A DNA stretch of 64,000 nucleotides from Buddleja alternifolia (GCA_019426215.1 CM033402.1:4216001-4280000); one strand, 5' to 3'. Shown: positions 24,693 to 36,884, counted from the stretch's first letter. Program-made: numbers and translations. Notes: generated from the sequence alone by a model not told the origin.

Positions 24693-26223
24693 TGTCACGC
24701 CCTAAAATTAGACGCGACTGGCCGTGACATCACAACACTTTGCGACGACACGAAGCCCTCAAAATTTATATCCATACAAGCATTCATCTCAAAATCTTAG
24801 TGGAAGCAATAAAATTTAAGTATTCTCAATGTTCTTGAAAGGTACAGAGCATCTAAAATCCCAAAAACCAAAGAACTAAAACTAATGAAAATCAATTCAT
24901 AATAAATATCCAGAATCTATTTAGTAACAAGATTGATTAAAGCTCTAATATTTGGTCAATCCACTCTAGCTTGGACACCCCTTAGCTTCCCAACTCCAAC
25001 AACATAAACTATGTATCTGAAAAATAAAATATTAGCAAGGGGTGAGTTGCATACTCAATAAGTTGTTCTCGATACAATTCTACTGAATCAAGCGTAAGTT
25101 TCAAAGAAAAAAAATAATAGTACATGCAAACAACGAATACCAGTGAACAAATTGATTTCCATGAAAACAAGTAGTCAAGCTATTATCAAATCCAAGACAA
25201 ACAAACAATTTCAATTAGTTAGCCCACAGACAAACACTACAACCACTATTTTAGCCCGTGGCACGGGATGTCGGCTAAATATATATCCATGGTCAGTACA
25301 AAATTTCCAACTGTACTCTCGTTGGCGGCCAAGACAAAAATATTCGGAACTAGTTCCTAGCCAACAAAATCCCCGAAAGGGGCCCAAGACAAACGCAGGC
25401 CAATTTGAGAGCTTACAAAAACAAAAGTCTTAATCTCCATGTAATAAGAGCAACTCAATATCAAAAATTGGAATCTTTCTCATGCAAATTCCAAATCAAA
25501 TGATTTTCAATTAGCAAATTATTTCAAATCATAATAGTACGTAATATAGGTTTTATCGATAGAAAAGTATCAAGAATCCCTTACCTCAAACTTCCAAAAC
25601 ATATAATGATCTCTGACACTTCCAAAAGTAATATCAATCTAACAAAACAAATAACAATGGGTTAACTAATCGCTAAAACAATATAAAGTATACTGAAACT
25701 AATCCAAATACAGTACTAATAATTTTCCTCCCCAATTCTAGAGCTCCACATGAACTAATTTATGAAGACCTTCCTCTTTATCTTCTAATCTGTAGCACCA
25801 TTTATTAAGAAAACTAAATCGTTATATGCCCCATTAGTGAAACTTTGACTGAATATTCTATCAACTAAAAGAAGACTAAGCACTAACCTCAAAAAGCTGC
25901 TGTGTAATCTCAAACCTCCTCCAATTTTGTTTTTTTTTTTCTTTTTCGGCGCATTCACCAACTTCCACTTCTTATGTCTTTATAATGTTAACAAACTACA
26001 TATATGTATATATTAAAAACCCTCAAGGAGTCTAACATTCAGATAGAGATTGGGCTTTAAGCCCACCGACTAACCTTTTTTTTTATCCGATAGGCCCTAT
26101 AGCAGTCCGTCTTTACAATTATGGTCTAATTTACTCGAACGTTTTACCTATAGTTAAATGATATATAAAAAATAACTTAAATTATTAACAATTGTCACTA
26201 ACATAAGAATACTGGATGTCACA
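24693..26223 (+). mobile_element. Solo LTR, 1531 bp, inserted in the extensin gene
   Basis: Starts TGTCACGCCC and ends GATGTCACA, with exact TSD TAGAT at 24688-24692 and 26224-26228. No internal coding region is present. TGTCACGCCC starts are common in Ty3/gypsy LTRs, but the family is inferred only. Extensin repeat sequence continues directly after it. Confidence 0.8.
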
Positions 26224-26329
26224 TAGATCAACCACAGTATTCCTACAAATCACGACCTCCACTGCAAAAAAAATACACATATAGCTCATCGCCACTACCA
26301 ACAAAGTACACTTATAGCTCCCAACTCCC
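26224..26329 (+). pseudogene. Extensin pseudogene, middle part
   Basis: About 100 bp of repeats (...QYSYKS, KKYTYSS, TKYTYSS) lie between the solo LTR and the gag-only element. They continue the extensin repeat pattern on both sides. Confidence 0.8.
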
Positions 26330-26843
26330 TGTTAGGGATCAATATGCATAAACGAAATTAAAAGTAAGAAAAGACGAGACAACGATTTACGTTGTTCGGC
26401 CAATAATGCCTACGTCCACGGACCTATGCGATATTATTTCTTTGTATGAAATGCAATTACAAGAAGGTAGAGTGTGTATAATTCTATTCTTTTGAAATAC
26501 CACTCTTGCACTACTTAGTACATAACAACAAGAAGATATATATAGGTAAAGAAGAACCAAAAATGTGTCCAACCATGATGAAAAACGCGTCCAAAACGCG
26601 TCGAGTCATCAAAAACGCGTGAACAGGTGTCAAGAGCCGTGTCTGGGACAATCTGCCATTTTGTGCCGTGGCACTAGTCTTGATGTCACGGCATGGTGCC
26701 GCGGCACTCAGCCGAGAATTCCCTTGGTGCCGCGGCCTGGCTTGAAAAATTCTGGTGCCGCGACACACTTTTCCAGTGCTGAAACTTTTCTTTCTTCTTC
26801 TTCCTTTGATCAATATGATTTGTCTCCACACTTTATCCCATCA
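26330..26843 (-). repeat. 3' LTR of the gag-only element
   Basis: 514 bp. Its counterpart at 28862-29407 is longer through small indels such as the 'gaatgaaagcaa' stretch. Both carry the 'gttcggccaataatgcctacgtcca' block. Confidence 0.88.
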
Positions 26844-27478
26844 ATTTGCCACTTGGAGACCAAACTCAAAGTTGAACACACAATCCCTTCATCCTGATCA
26901 TTCAATATATCTCTCATTCGTCCCTTCACTTTTCCCAAGTGAACCTCAATCTAGTCATCACATCCCCTCAACTTTCGTTGCTCTCAACCATCCTCCTCAC
27001 TAGAGGATAACTACCTTGGTCAACTCGTCTCACGACCTCCTTACAGCAAGAAATTTCCCGCCTTGATCAACCTGTCTTGCGACACCCTTACACCAAGGAC
27101 TTTCATTGACTATCTCGGATCTTCCTACATATCTGCTCCCTGCCAACTGCATGAGCTATGTCTGGATCCTTCCGCCAATTCTTTGATTTTTCAATGGCAA
27201 CTCGGATCCCCCACATATCTGCTTAATGCTCCCACTGCACAAGCTATGTCCGATCCATCCGCCAACAAAACCCCGGCTCCGCAAATTTGCCTACCCCGGC
27301 TTCGCATCCTGCCCCCATGACTTCCGGCTCTACGGTCAACCCTTCTTGGCCCCGTTTCCTGCTTTCATGGTAAATCTCCACGTGGTCATGCCTCCGTAAC
27401 TCTGCCTCCCCCCCTGGTCCCCGACTTTCTCGTTCTTCCACTCTCTTGGCAACACGAGTCTACCCACTTGACCTCGGG

Positions 27479-28818
27479 CTATACGGATATGTCCCCGGCA
27501 CTACAACTGCTCCCACTGGCTTCATGTTTACCCAACCCGGCAACATAAACTTGCTTTCGCTGCTGCGTCTCTGCCTCTGTATCTGGCACCATAATTTTCT
27601 TCGTAGTATACAAAGTCCCCGACTTCTTACCACGAGCCACTACCAGATTTCCTTTGGTGATTTGCCAAGCACCATCACCAAACACTGTGGTAAAACCATC
27701 ACGATCAATTTGACCCATCGAGATCAAATTCTTCCTCAACCCTGGGACATGCCTGACATCCTCCAGTTTCAATTGAATTCCCTGTGCCGTCGTTATCGTG
27801 ACCTCACCCTTACTAATAATTTCCAAGGGTTCCTCATCTGCAAGAAATACCTTTCCAAATTTTTCACAAGTACAATTTTTAAAATAATTCTTACACAAAG
27901 TAGCATGGAACGACGCACTTGAATCCAGTACCCATCGGTCAACTGGACTATCAATACAACAAACCAGCGCATCTCCGACATCGTCTGTGGCTGCGTTTGC
28001 TTGATGTTCCCGGTTATGACTGTGACCCGCCTTTTCTGGACAGTCCCTCTTGTAATGGCCTTCCTTACCGCAGCCCCAACATTTAGCATCCTTGCAAGGT
28101 TTGGACTTCCCTTGTCCCTTTGATTTGGATCGACCACTGCCATTCTGACCACCTCGTTGAAAACCTCTCCTTCTGCTTTCCGCATTCAATGCAGCAGATG
28201 TGAATTCTACTGATTCCCTCTGGCGAATATCCTCGCTCAAAATCAGATCCCGAATTTCCTGAAGTTTCAACTTGTTTTGGCCAGACGAACTACTCATAGC
28301 AGTTATCGTCGCACTCCAACTTTCTGGCAAAGAAGACAATAAACTTAAGGCCCTTACCTCGTCCTCAAAATTAATATCAACTGAGCTCAACTGAGTGATG
28401 ATCACGTTGAACTCGTTGATATGATTGGCCACCGATCCTCCCTCCGGCATCCTCAGATTGAATAAACGTCTCATCAAGTAGACTTTATTCGACGCGGATG
28501 GCTTCTCATACATGTTGGACAGCGCCTTCATCAAACCCGCCGTGGTTTTCTCTTCCAGGATGTTAAACGCCACGTTTCTTGCCATTACTCTTCCAGGATG
28601 TTAAACGCCACGTTTCTTGCCAATGCCAGTCGAATAACCCCAAGAGCTTGCCTATCCAACAACTCCCAGTCTGCTTCCGTCATCTTTTCAGGCTTTCCCG
28701 CCGACAATGGTTCATGGAGTTTCTTCTGGTACAGATAATCCTCGATTTGCATCCGCTAGAATTTGAAATCCTTTCCATCGAACTTGTCAATTCTTACTTT
28801 ACCATTCTCATACGCCAT
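27479..28818 (-). pseudogene. Gag-protease of the gag-only copia element (broken)
   Basis: The start ATG is at 28816-28818 (MAYENGKVRIDKFDG...). A TAG occurs soon after DFKF. A 38-bp tandem duplication (28550-28625) shifts the frame, and a 368-codon frame is then open from 28585 to 27479. That frame shows a UBN2-type gag domain, the CCHC zinc knuckle CWGCGKEGHYKRDC, and the aspartic-protease motif as WVLDSSASFHAT, where the family has DSGAS, so the catalytic triad is altered. It stops where the non-coding spacer begins. Confidence 0.85.
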
Positions 28819-28847
28819 TGATTCGCACACGGATCGCTGTAACTTGT

Positions 28848-28859
28848 GCTCTGATACCA
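28848..28859 (-). promoter_or_regulatory. Primer-binding site of the gag-only element
   Basis: The minus strand reads TGGTATCAGAGC, complementary to the 3' end of initiator tRNA-Met, next to the LTR end. Confidence 0.85.
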
Positions 28860-28861
28860 GT

Positions 28862-29407
28862 TGTTAGGAATCAATACGCATAAACAAAATTAAAAGTAAG
28901 AATGAAAGCAAGAAAAGACGAGACAACGATTTACGTGGTTCGGCCAATAATGCCTACGTCCACGAACCTATGCTAGAGAGATATTATTTTTTTGTATGAA
29001 ATGCAATTACAAGAGGGTAGAGTGTGTATAATTCTATTCTTTTTGATATACAACTCTCGCACTACTTAGTACATAACAACATGAAGATATATATAGGCAA
29101 AGAAGAACCAAAAATGTGTCCAGCCATGATGAAAGACGAGTCCAAATCTGGTCGAGTCATCAAAAATGCGTGAACAGGTGTCAAGAGCCGTGTCTGGGTC
29201 AATCTGCCATTTTGTGCCACGACACAGTGCCACAGCACTATTCTTGATGCCATGGCACGGTGCCGCAGCACTCAGCCGAGAATTCCCTTGGTGCTGCGAC
29301 CTGGCTTGAAAAATTTTGGTGCCGCGGCACGCTTTTCCAGTGTTGAAATTTTTCTTTCTTCTTCTTCCTTTGATCAATATGATTTGTCTCCACACTTTAT
29401 CCCATCA
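28862..29407 (-). repeat. 5' LTR of the gag-only element
   Basis: 546 bp. Partner of 26330-26843. Confidence 0.88.
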
Positions 29408-30400
29408 CTCCTACCATTATACTACTATAAGTTACGTCCACCTCCTAAGCATGTTGAGTTCATAGCATTCCTACAAGTCACTATCTCCACCATCGAAGAA
29501 GTACACCTATAGCTCTCCGCCACCACCAAAGAAGTATTCTTACAGCTCACTACCCTCACCACCATACTAATATAAGTCACCACCACCACCTAAGCACGTG
29601 GAACATCCACAATACCCCTACAAGTCACCACATCCACTATCAAAGAAATATTCTAACAGCTCACCTCCAACACCAAAGAAGTACTCTTGTAGCTCACAGC
29701 TGCCACCACCACATTATAATAAGTCACCTCCACCTTCTAAGCACGTCGAATATCCTCAATATTTCTACAAGTCGCCACCTCCACCACCAAAGAAATACTC
29801 TTATAGCTCACCACCGAACCAACATACTACTATAAGTCATCGCCACCTCTGTAGCACATATAGCATCCTCAATATACCACCACCACCACCACTAGAGAAA
29901 TACGTACTCTTATAGCTCACCGCCATTACCAACATACTACTATAAGCCACCGCCACCTCCAAAACATGTTGAGCATCCCAAATACTCCTACAAGTCGCCA
30001 CCTTCACCTCTAAAAAAGTACTACTATAGTTCACCACCACCTCCCAGATACGTTGACCACCATCCTAAATATTCCTACAAGTCACGACCTCCACCACCAA
30101 AAAAGTACTACTATAGCTCATCACCACCACCACTCTGAAACACGTCGAGGAACCACCATATCAATACAAACCACCCCCCCTCCACAAAAGAAATACTACT
30201 ACAAATCACCACTACTACCAAAATACTCAAAACAAGCACCGGCTTTTTACAAATCACCACCCCCTCCTTTCCCCTCTACTCCTTCGCCATATTACAACAC
30301 ATCTCCACCACCTCCGTCACCGTCACCGTCACCATCCCCACCCCCCACCTTACTAATATAACTCACCACCTTCTCCTCAACAATATTAAGCAAGATTGCA
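29408..30400 (+). pseudogene. Extensin pseudogene, 3' part
   Basis: About 950 bp of repeated SPPPPKKYSYSS, KHVEHPQYPYKSP and YYYK units, ending in a Pro/Ser-rich tail (SPPPPSPSPSPSP) near 30350 and a stop soon after. Several frameshifts and stops, such as PPY*YKS, break it into frames at 29598-29915 and 30053-30361. Joined with the two upstream parts it would have been a typical Lamiales/Solanales-style extensin. It is now dead. Confidence 0.85.
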
Positions 30401-31616
30401 TCCTTTCATATTTATGTGAAGACACCCGAGTTCATGTGTAACTGGTTATCTTCGATGGTCTTTAATTTTCAGTTTATCTGTATCAATAAGCGGAATTGAG
30501 TGAGATCCTCGCTTTATGTTCTTTACTTGATGATTCTTTCTATCATTTAAAAGACATAGGCCAATCTATAATAGACGGCCCAACATATGCAAGCTGCTGG
30601 GCTTTTTTTATTGGCCCAAGATGCAAGTTATGCAAGTTTGTTAAAGGGCCGTGTGGTCTTTTCTCAAAGATAGGGTTTCAAGGTATAAAAAAGCTCTCTT
30701 CGGCATTTTGTAGTTTGTCTGAGACACGCAGAGTCATGGCTTATATTTGTATAGTTATACGTTGCAATCGTCCTTTACTTTCTGTAATCATCTTTAAGAT
30801 TCTTTAATAAAATGAGTACCTTAAGTTTTAACAAAATCTTTGACAAATAGTCCTTATTGACTCATTATTGAGACCCACTTCAACTACTCTTTAAATATTC
30901 AAATCAAAATGAAATGTGCATAAACAAATTCAGAACCAAAGTTAAAAATAGTTTATAACATTGATAGGCAAATACAAAACCATATTTAGGACAACAAATT
31001 TTTACTTCCGGCAGGCACAAAGCTAGAATTTATGTTTCGAGGGGTTGGATCCATTATCATTTATCTAATAAAGTAATAGAATTAGACGAGATAGCTATGC
31101 ATATAAAACACTTATTAAGCTTTACACTAGATATGCAATTTTCCCCTAAAAATTAATAGTGAGAAATTAGTGATGTCACATTTCTTTTTGAATGATAGAT
31201 TAATATTTCTTGAAAAAGTAATTTTAATTTAAAAAATCACGGGATCTTCATGGAAATGGAAAATCTAGGATGGGCTACATTTTAAATGTAGACATTTGAA
31301 AAAGAAAATAAGTGTATAAAATGTACGGGTTCATGTCATTAACAGCTCTTAATATCAGATTTGCATAACTTTTGGTCCTTAAAGTAAAATTTAATACACA
31401 ACAGTCCTTAATATTACATATTGCTCTCACCTTAGTCCTTTCCGATGGGTTTTGGTACGAACTATTGGTTTTTCAAAGGTAAAATGGTAAGATTATGTTT
31501 TGTCGTTACACTTTGATCCTTTTTTTTTTAACTGTTTTCGAAGCTATGCCCTCCAAGAAAGTGTGAAACATTGTAAAGCATTTGTATCATTTTTTACTGT
31601 TTTTACTGTTGTAAAC
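30401..31616. other. Intergenic DNA
   Basis: The extensin 3' flank with polyadenylation-like AATAAAATGA near 30806, then AT-rich DNA. A frame at 30496-30807 is not recognised and is not supported as a gene. Confidence 0.4.
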
Positions 31617-32817
31617 GATTCTCCAAGTGTAGCAATAGCATTTCAACTATAACTCTCTTCACATATATCCAATTAACTCTACTCTTGTGCCATTGTAAAG
31701 TTAAAAGATGTTGGTTCATTTCGTATGTTGAAAACTTAGATTAATTCTGTCCAAAAGAAGGCGAAGAAGAAAATGGAAGTGAACAAAGCGAAAGATCAAA
31801 ATATAGTCACATGTTGTGATAAATTTTATGTATCTTTAACGGACGAATTAGTTCTCAAATCATTTTTAAAAATTGTAGACCTATCTCTTAGCTTTCCATA
31901 GCAACTTGAATCGTCTCAATCTGATATATGTAGAGAGAGATATGGCCAATTTACTGAGATCTGCCACGAGGCCGCTGCTAGCAAAAACACTTGCCGCAGC
32001 GCGAGCTGTGCGTAGCCACATTGGCTTGCCCCAGCGTGAGTTGTCTGCTTTTGACCCTATTTTGGCCCTATAAATAGGCTTTTAACCTATTTTCAGTCAA
32101 TATTTTTCTAAGTATTGTTCATCTCTATATCTTTGCACAATTTTGGATGATTTTAGCCTCGAAGATGAATTTGAGAGGGTAAAATCATCATCCGGGTAAT
32201 TGTAGTACGAGTTCATCATCTTGATTTGTGAGATTTGTTCTTAATCTACTTTTCTAATTGAGCATTTGATTGTCTTGATTACATGCTAAGTGTTAGATGA
32301 AATGTTTGACTTAGATGTACACTTTGTTATTGTGTCATTGATCAATTTCCAGATAAGGTTAAATTGCTATAAATCAAGGCCTTACTTAGTAGCAACTACG
32401 GATTAATATTGATGAATGTTTGATATTAGGTCCTTAAAGGAAAATCAATGTCATTATATTTAATTCATGCTAGCTAGGTGGATTAATTCTTGATGTCAAC
32501 TCTCTTTTCGTGATTAGTGTTTCTCCTTTAATTAATCGAAAGCCAAATCTATAGATGCATTTTAGAAGTTAGGATTTATTGATTGGCTATTCGTTTGTAA
32601 ATTATTAAACTTAAAAAAAAAAAAAAAGCAAGAGATCCATATGCTATCATTGTTTCTTTTAGTTGGCTACTTGATTAGAATTAATTTCATATATCTATGA
32701 TCAAATTAAGAAGATGAATGTCGATTACGATTGACCGGGTTTCTACGCTATATATTGTTTATCTCTATCATTTAGTTGCTTACTTTATATTTTCGCTTTT
32801 TTAGTTTTCATACAATT
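31617..32817 (+). repeat. LTR-like dispersed repeat (copy 1)
   Basis: About 700 bp (31617-32318) is similar to 56952-57603, including gattctccaagtg, atggaagtgaacaaagc, CCTATAAATAGGCTTTTA (a promoter-like TATA) and gatgaaatg(t/c)ttgactt. Copy 2 looks like the start of a gypsy-type LTR. Sequence beyond 32318 has no partner in the window and probably continues the same element. Confidence 0.65.
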
Positions 32818-32841
32818 ACCCCCCCCCCCCCCCCCCCCCCC
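32818..32841. repeat. Poly-C homopolymer (over 20 C)
   Basis: An unusually long C run in an AT-rich setting. Its length is likely unstable and error-prone in assembly. Confidence 0.9.
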
Positions 32842-33009
32842 TCTTTAATAATTTGTTGTCACAAGTTTCTAGCAATTGCAATTGATCTACACTCACTTTG
32901 AGTTTGATCCTTGCTTACCACTGTTACTAGATATCAAAATAAATATAAATACTATTTTTAGTGTGGTATGACACGTATCATTGTATAATTATGAAAATTA
33001 CTAAAAAAA

Positions 33010-33690
33010 GTATTTTTGGTCACTTTGCAGTCAGAATTGTTGCGCGCATCAAATTGCCTTTTCAAAATTAGTATATAAACATATATCACCAATATAAAAT
33101 TCAAGTTTTGCGTTCACCTAATCGACTTTGTTGAATGGAACAAGATACTAAATGAGCTCCTATTTAATTTGCAGTTGTGAAGAACGTTTAATTATAGGGA
33201 TAATAGCAGACACCCCTCTCAGTTATGGGGTGATGTGCACTTTACCCCCTAACTTAGCGAAATGTGCACTTTGCCCCCTCATTTATCATAAAATGTGCAC
33301 TTCACCCCCTCGGGCAGTTCGGACAGATTCGGGCATTACACTTATCATAAAAATTGGACTTTTTCTCCCTGACTTATGTGTCCTTGTAGCACTTTGCCCC
33401 CTGACTTATGTGTTTTTGTAGCATTTTGCCCCTCACTTATGTGTTTTGTAGCACTTTGCCTCTGCTCGAGCAGCCCGAGGGGGTGAAGTGCACATTTTAT
33501 GATAAGTGAGGGGCCAAAGTGCACATTTCAATAAGTTAGGGGGCAAAGTGCACATCACCCCATAACTGAGGGGTGTCTGCCATTATCCCTTAATTATATT
33601 ACAAGCATAAACACCAAAATATATATCCCAGTAGTGAATTATATAAAGCATAAGCAACACGAGTGTGTTAAGAGGTTTAGCCTAATTGGA
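33010..33690 (+). repeat. Duplicated terpene-synthase promoter region (older copy)
   Basis: Matches 35820-36240 upstream of the TPS gene. Shared pieces are 'agtcaga(a/t)ttgttgcgc(g/a)catcaaat', 'gttcacctaa(t/c)cga', 'ctcctattt/cttaatttgcagtt' and 'tacaagcataaacac'. The copy is interrupted by a MITE at 33197-33589. Confidence 0.7.
33197..33589. mobile_element. Mutator-type MITE, 393 bp, perfect 9-bp TSD
   Basis: A near-complete palindrome whose arms read GGGATAATAGCAGACACCCC... and, inverted, GGGATAATGGCAGACACCCC..., repeating 'aaagtgcacat' phrases. TTAATTATA is duplicated exactly at 33188-33196 and 33590-33598. The 9-bp TSD is the hallmark of MULE elements. No coding capacity. Confidence 0.93.
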
Positions 33691-33969
33691 TGAAATGCTA
33701 TTTTCGATTTTTCATTTTTTTTAGAAAAGGTAAGAGAATTTATTTTAAGGGAGTAGAGATATGGTTAAAGTGTATTAGGATGAGTATTTTATTTTTTATA
33801 GAAAAAAATATAATTATTATTTGTGATGTGATATGTTATTTTTTGCAAGAAGAATTGCTTGTTTTAATGGTATGAATGAGTATTTATTCTGTAAGAAAAT
33901 CTAGACACATCTTATGAAAAAAGTCTATAAAAAATCGAGAAATGGGAAACATGTGGTCATCCAATCGGG

Positions 33970-34086
33970 GCCTTATCTTTTAGACCTCTAATGGCCATGG
34001 CTTCTTCCAGTGTTGTTGATGGTCGAGAAGAGATCACTAATCCGCCTCTGAAGGCTTTTCGCCCGAGCTTGTGGGATCACGCATGA
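33970..34086 (+). pseudogene. Relic terpene synthase exon 1
   Basis: Translates LSFRPLMAMASSSVVDG, then REEITNPPLKAFRPSLWDHA and a TGA. It aligns with LSFRPLMMPMAAATSVVD...NNPPVKAFSPSLWADV of the TPS at 36289. The conserved RPSLW motif of TPS-a enzymes is kept. No further TPS exon follows before the next gene copy, so this is a dead duplicate. Confidence 0.82.
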
Positions 34087-34540
34087 AATATTGCAAAAGA
34101 TATGTAAAAAATGTTGACTAATGGAGCATATAACTTTGAGTGTTAAATTTTCTCTACAACGAAAAATAATATTAATGATAAATTTTGAAGCGACAATGTT
34201 AGAATTGTCACTAGATTTACATAATAAGTGACAATAATTCATGCTTTAAATTTTTTTTAAAGTTGTCCCTCTTGACAATTAGTGACACGTGTATAGTGAC
34301 AACTTAGTGACAACACATATAGAGTGACAACAATAATTCTTGTCACTAAGTTGTTATTAAAGGTGTGTCACTAATTGTCAATAGTAACAACTATTTTCTT
34401 GTCAGTAATTAACAAAAGTGACAACTTTTACACAAATCTTGTGACTACTAAACATGTAAAACCTATTGTTGTGGCAAACAAAAAAAAAAACCAAAGATTT
34501 GTATTTAGCGACAACTTTTACATTGTAACTTGATATTTTG
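34087..34540. repeat. TTGTCA/TGACAA-rich repeat patch
   Basis: From about 34190 to 34540 the motif gtgacaa(c)/ttgtcac recurs many times in both orientations, ending near 'cctattgttgtggc'. This resembles the subterminal repeats of a non-autonomous CACTA element. No complete termini were found. Confidence 0.45.
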
Positions 34541-35183
34541 TCACTTATGTCTTATTTTTATGGAGTGTTTGAACGGAAATTTTAGTTTGAGCTAAATGTG
34601 AAATATTTTGAAAGTTATGGGCACTGAAAATGTGAAATTTAATAATAAATGAAACTAAAATTGAAACGGGCCAAAGTTGTGAGACTAAAATATGATTTCC
34701 CCTTTTTATCTATGTTAAAATTTATATTAAATTAATCTCAAATTTTTATAAGTTATGTATCAAGGTAAAATTATTAATTAGGTGCATCACAACACGCACC
34801 TGGAGTTCAATTTGTAAATATTTTGTTTTCAGACATGTGGTTTCTATAATTTCATTTTGAGCCGATCAATTGATTATTATATTATTCTAAAGGGGATATA
34901 AAGGTAATTAATTCGTATATCTGAAACGTGATTAATGTATAGCTGTGCATTGTTGATAGTTCCTAAAGTCTAAATATATATAACAAGTTAGATAATTAAT
35001 ATAATATCTTTCCATATTTTTTTATTATTTATGTTAGTTTAGATTTCTTTATATTTTCTTATATTTATGTTTTCTTTATTTATAGTTAGGATATCTTATT
35101 TACCAAGTACATTTATCTCTATAAATATATTATTCTGCAATTCTATAATTACAAATGCATGCGATAAGATCTAAAATGTAATA
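34541..35183. other. AT-rich intergenic DNA
   Basis: No gene or recognised repeat. Confidence 0.45.
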
Positions 35184-35786
35184 CTTTCTCCGTCCAAAAA
35201 AGGATGTCCACTGTTCCACTTTTGTTTGTCCCCAAATGATTGTCCTTTACTATAAATGTATGTGTTTATTGTCAAATCTGACTATATTACCTTCAGTTTT
35301 AATTGAAAAATATATAATTAATTCATTTTTACTATAAAACTGCAATCATAATTAAGAAAAATAGTTTCATATATAGATAATAGACCAAAGTCATAAATTA
35401 GAATAAAATCATGATATATTTTAGAAAGTAATATGATTTTTTTTTTGTTTATACGAAAAAACAGATAAAACTAACTAGGGGGAGTCCCACATGTGAGTTC
35501 CCTCAAGCAAATCATGTCCCATTCTTTCTAGGCTCTCCGCACTTTTGTTGCCGTCTCTCTTTGTATGTTAGATTATACTTCGCCAAGGCAGTCTAAGTAG
35601 CTCTCTACAGTCATAAATAATGTTCATAAGGGGATGCGTCACCATGTCCCCGGTCTCGACAAGCTTACACGCTATGGTTAGTTGTCTTTTGTTATATGAA
35701 AAGGGTCTTTTAGGGAAACTATGGAATTAATTTTGATAATTTATAAGAAAAGTCAAAGGGGATATCCTTTTTTGAGACGGAAGGAA
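35184..35786. mobile_element. Stowaway/mariner-like MITE
   Basis: Terminal inverted repeats CTTTCTCCGTCC(AAAAAAGGATGTCC) and, inverted, TTCCTTCCGTCTCAAAAAAGGATATCC, flanked by TA at 35182-35183 and 35787-35788. At 603 bp it is long for Stowaway. The interior (35480-35660) is less AT-rich and unrecognised. Lies about 500 bp upstream of the TPS start. Confidence 0.75.
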
Positions 35787-36171
35787 TAATTTATATAAAA
35801 AAAACATTAAAGAAAGTATTCTGAAGTTTGTAGTCAGATTTGTTGCGCACATCAAATCCACACCGTATCTTAGAATCACATTTAAATATATATATAAATA
35901 TATATATATAGAGATATATTTTTTTTTATCAAATATAGATATATGCACATATATATTATAATATATATACGTATCTTATTAGGAAAATACTATATACCAC
36001 CGTTTTTATACCACCGATTTTTCAGTTCCTCTTGATTTAACGAGTATGGATGTATTAAATTCATTAAAATCAATTAATTGAAAATGATTTCTTGCCAAAC
36101 GCAGGGAGTGAAAATGATTTCTTATTTTGTATATATTCAAGTCTTCCGTTCACCTAACCGACAGCCCACAC

Positions 36172-36178
36172 TATAAAT
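36172..36178 (+). promoter_or_regulatory. Probable TATA box of the terpene synthase gene
   Basis: TATAAAT lies 117 bp before the ATG at 36289, inside the promoter region shared with the relic copy. Confidence 0.5.
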
Positions 36179-36647
36179 TAGTAATGCATGGCTCCTACTT
36201 AATTTGCAATTACAAGCATAAACATTAACAACATATATACAAGCTTATATATCTTTCAGATACCCCATATATATCTATATCTATATCTATGGCTGCCGTA
36301 AGCGTTTTCCAGGGTACAAATGTGAAGGTTTTTGGCCGCAGCGAAATTTCATTTTCTTTAAACAGTAGTCAGGTTAAAAAAAATGAATTTTATTGTAAAT
36401 TTCGAAGCGAATTTAAGCCGAGACAACACGGCTTGTCCTTCAGACCCCTCATGATGCCCATGGCCGCGGCTACCAGTGTAGTTGATGCTCCTGAAGAGAG
36501 TAATAACCCGCCTGTCAAGGCTTTTTCCCCGAGCTTGTGGGCTGATGTGTCATTTTCTTTTGACAATCAGGTAAATATATATATATATATATAAGTTATA
36601 CTCTTGTATATAAATATATTTTTATAATTTTTTTCACTTATGTCAAT

Positions 36648-36884
36648 TGTTGTGAATCAGCTTATGAACAATCAATTTGGATTAAATAATCTCATAAGAA
36701 AGAATATGAAAAATTGATAATGCAATCACTAGAAGAATTTACGAGGTTCGATGAAACAATAAATTTGATCTACATCCTCGGCTGCAACACTCTCACACAC
36801 TTTTATTTCACAATATGAAAAGATATGAATGTTTTTAAGTTTGATTTCTCAAGAATGTCGAGCTGTATAACTATCTTTACTTCA
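36648..36884 (-). repeat. 3' LTR of the outer copia (internally deleted)
   Basis: 237 bp. Aligns to both ends of 45585-46021 but lacks its middle third. Confidence 0.85.

Larger units (their letters stand above)
26330..29407 (-). mobile_element. Gag-only LTR retrotransposon (TR-GAG-like, copia-derived)
   Basis: LTRs are at 26330-26843 and 28862-29407 (TGTTAGG...CCATCA on the plus strand). The element reads on the minus strand: right LTR, primer site TGGTATCAGAGC, gag-protease, a roughly 635-bp non-coding spacer, a weak polypurine region, left LTR. Integrase, RT and RNase H are absent. Flanks CTCCC and CTCCT give a near-perfect 5-bp TSD inside the extensin repeats. It would have depended on an autonomous copia partner. 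Confidence 0.85.

Noticed and set aside
27063..27441. Frames in the spacer of the gag-only element
   Set aside because: The region lacks pol motifs. The frames look incidental to its higher GC content.
30496..30807. 103-codon plus frame downstream of the extensin
   Set aside because: No recognisable family, no conserved partner, and it lies in probable 3' flank.
33690..33875. 61-codon frame upstream of the TPS relic
   Set aside because: Low-complexity Ile/Phe/Lys composition typical of AT-rich non-coding DNA.
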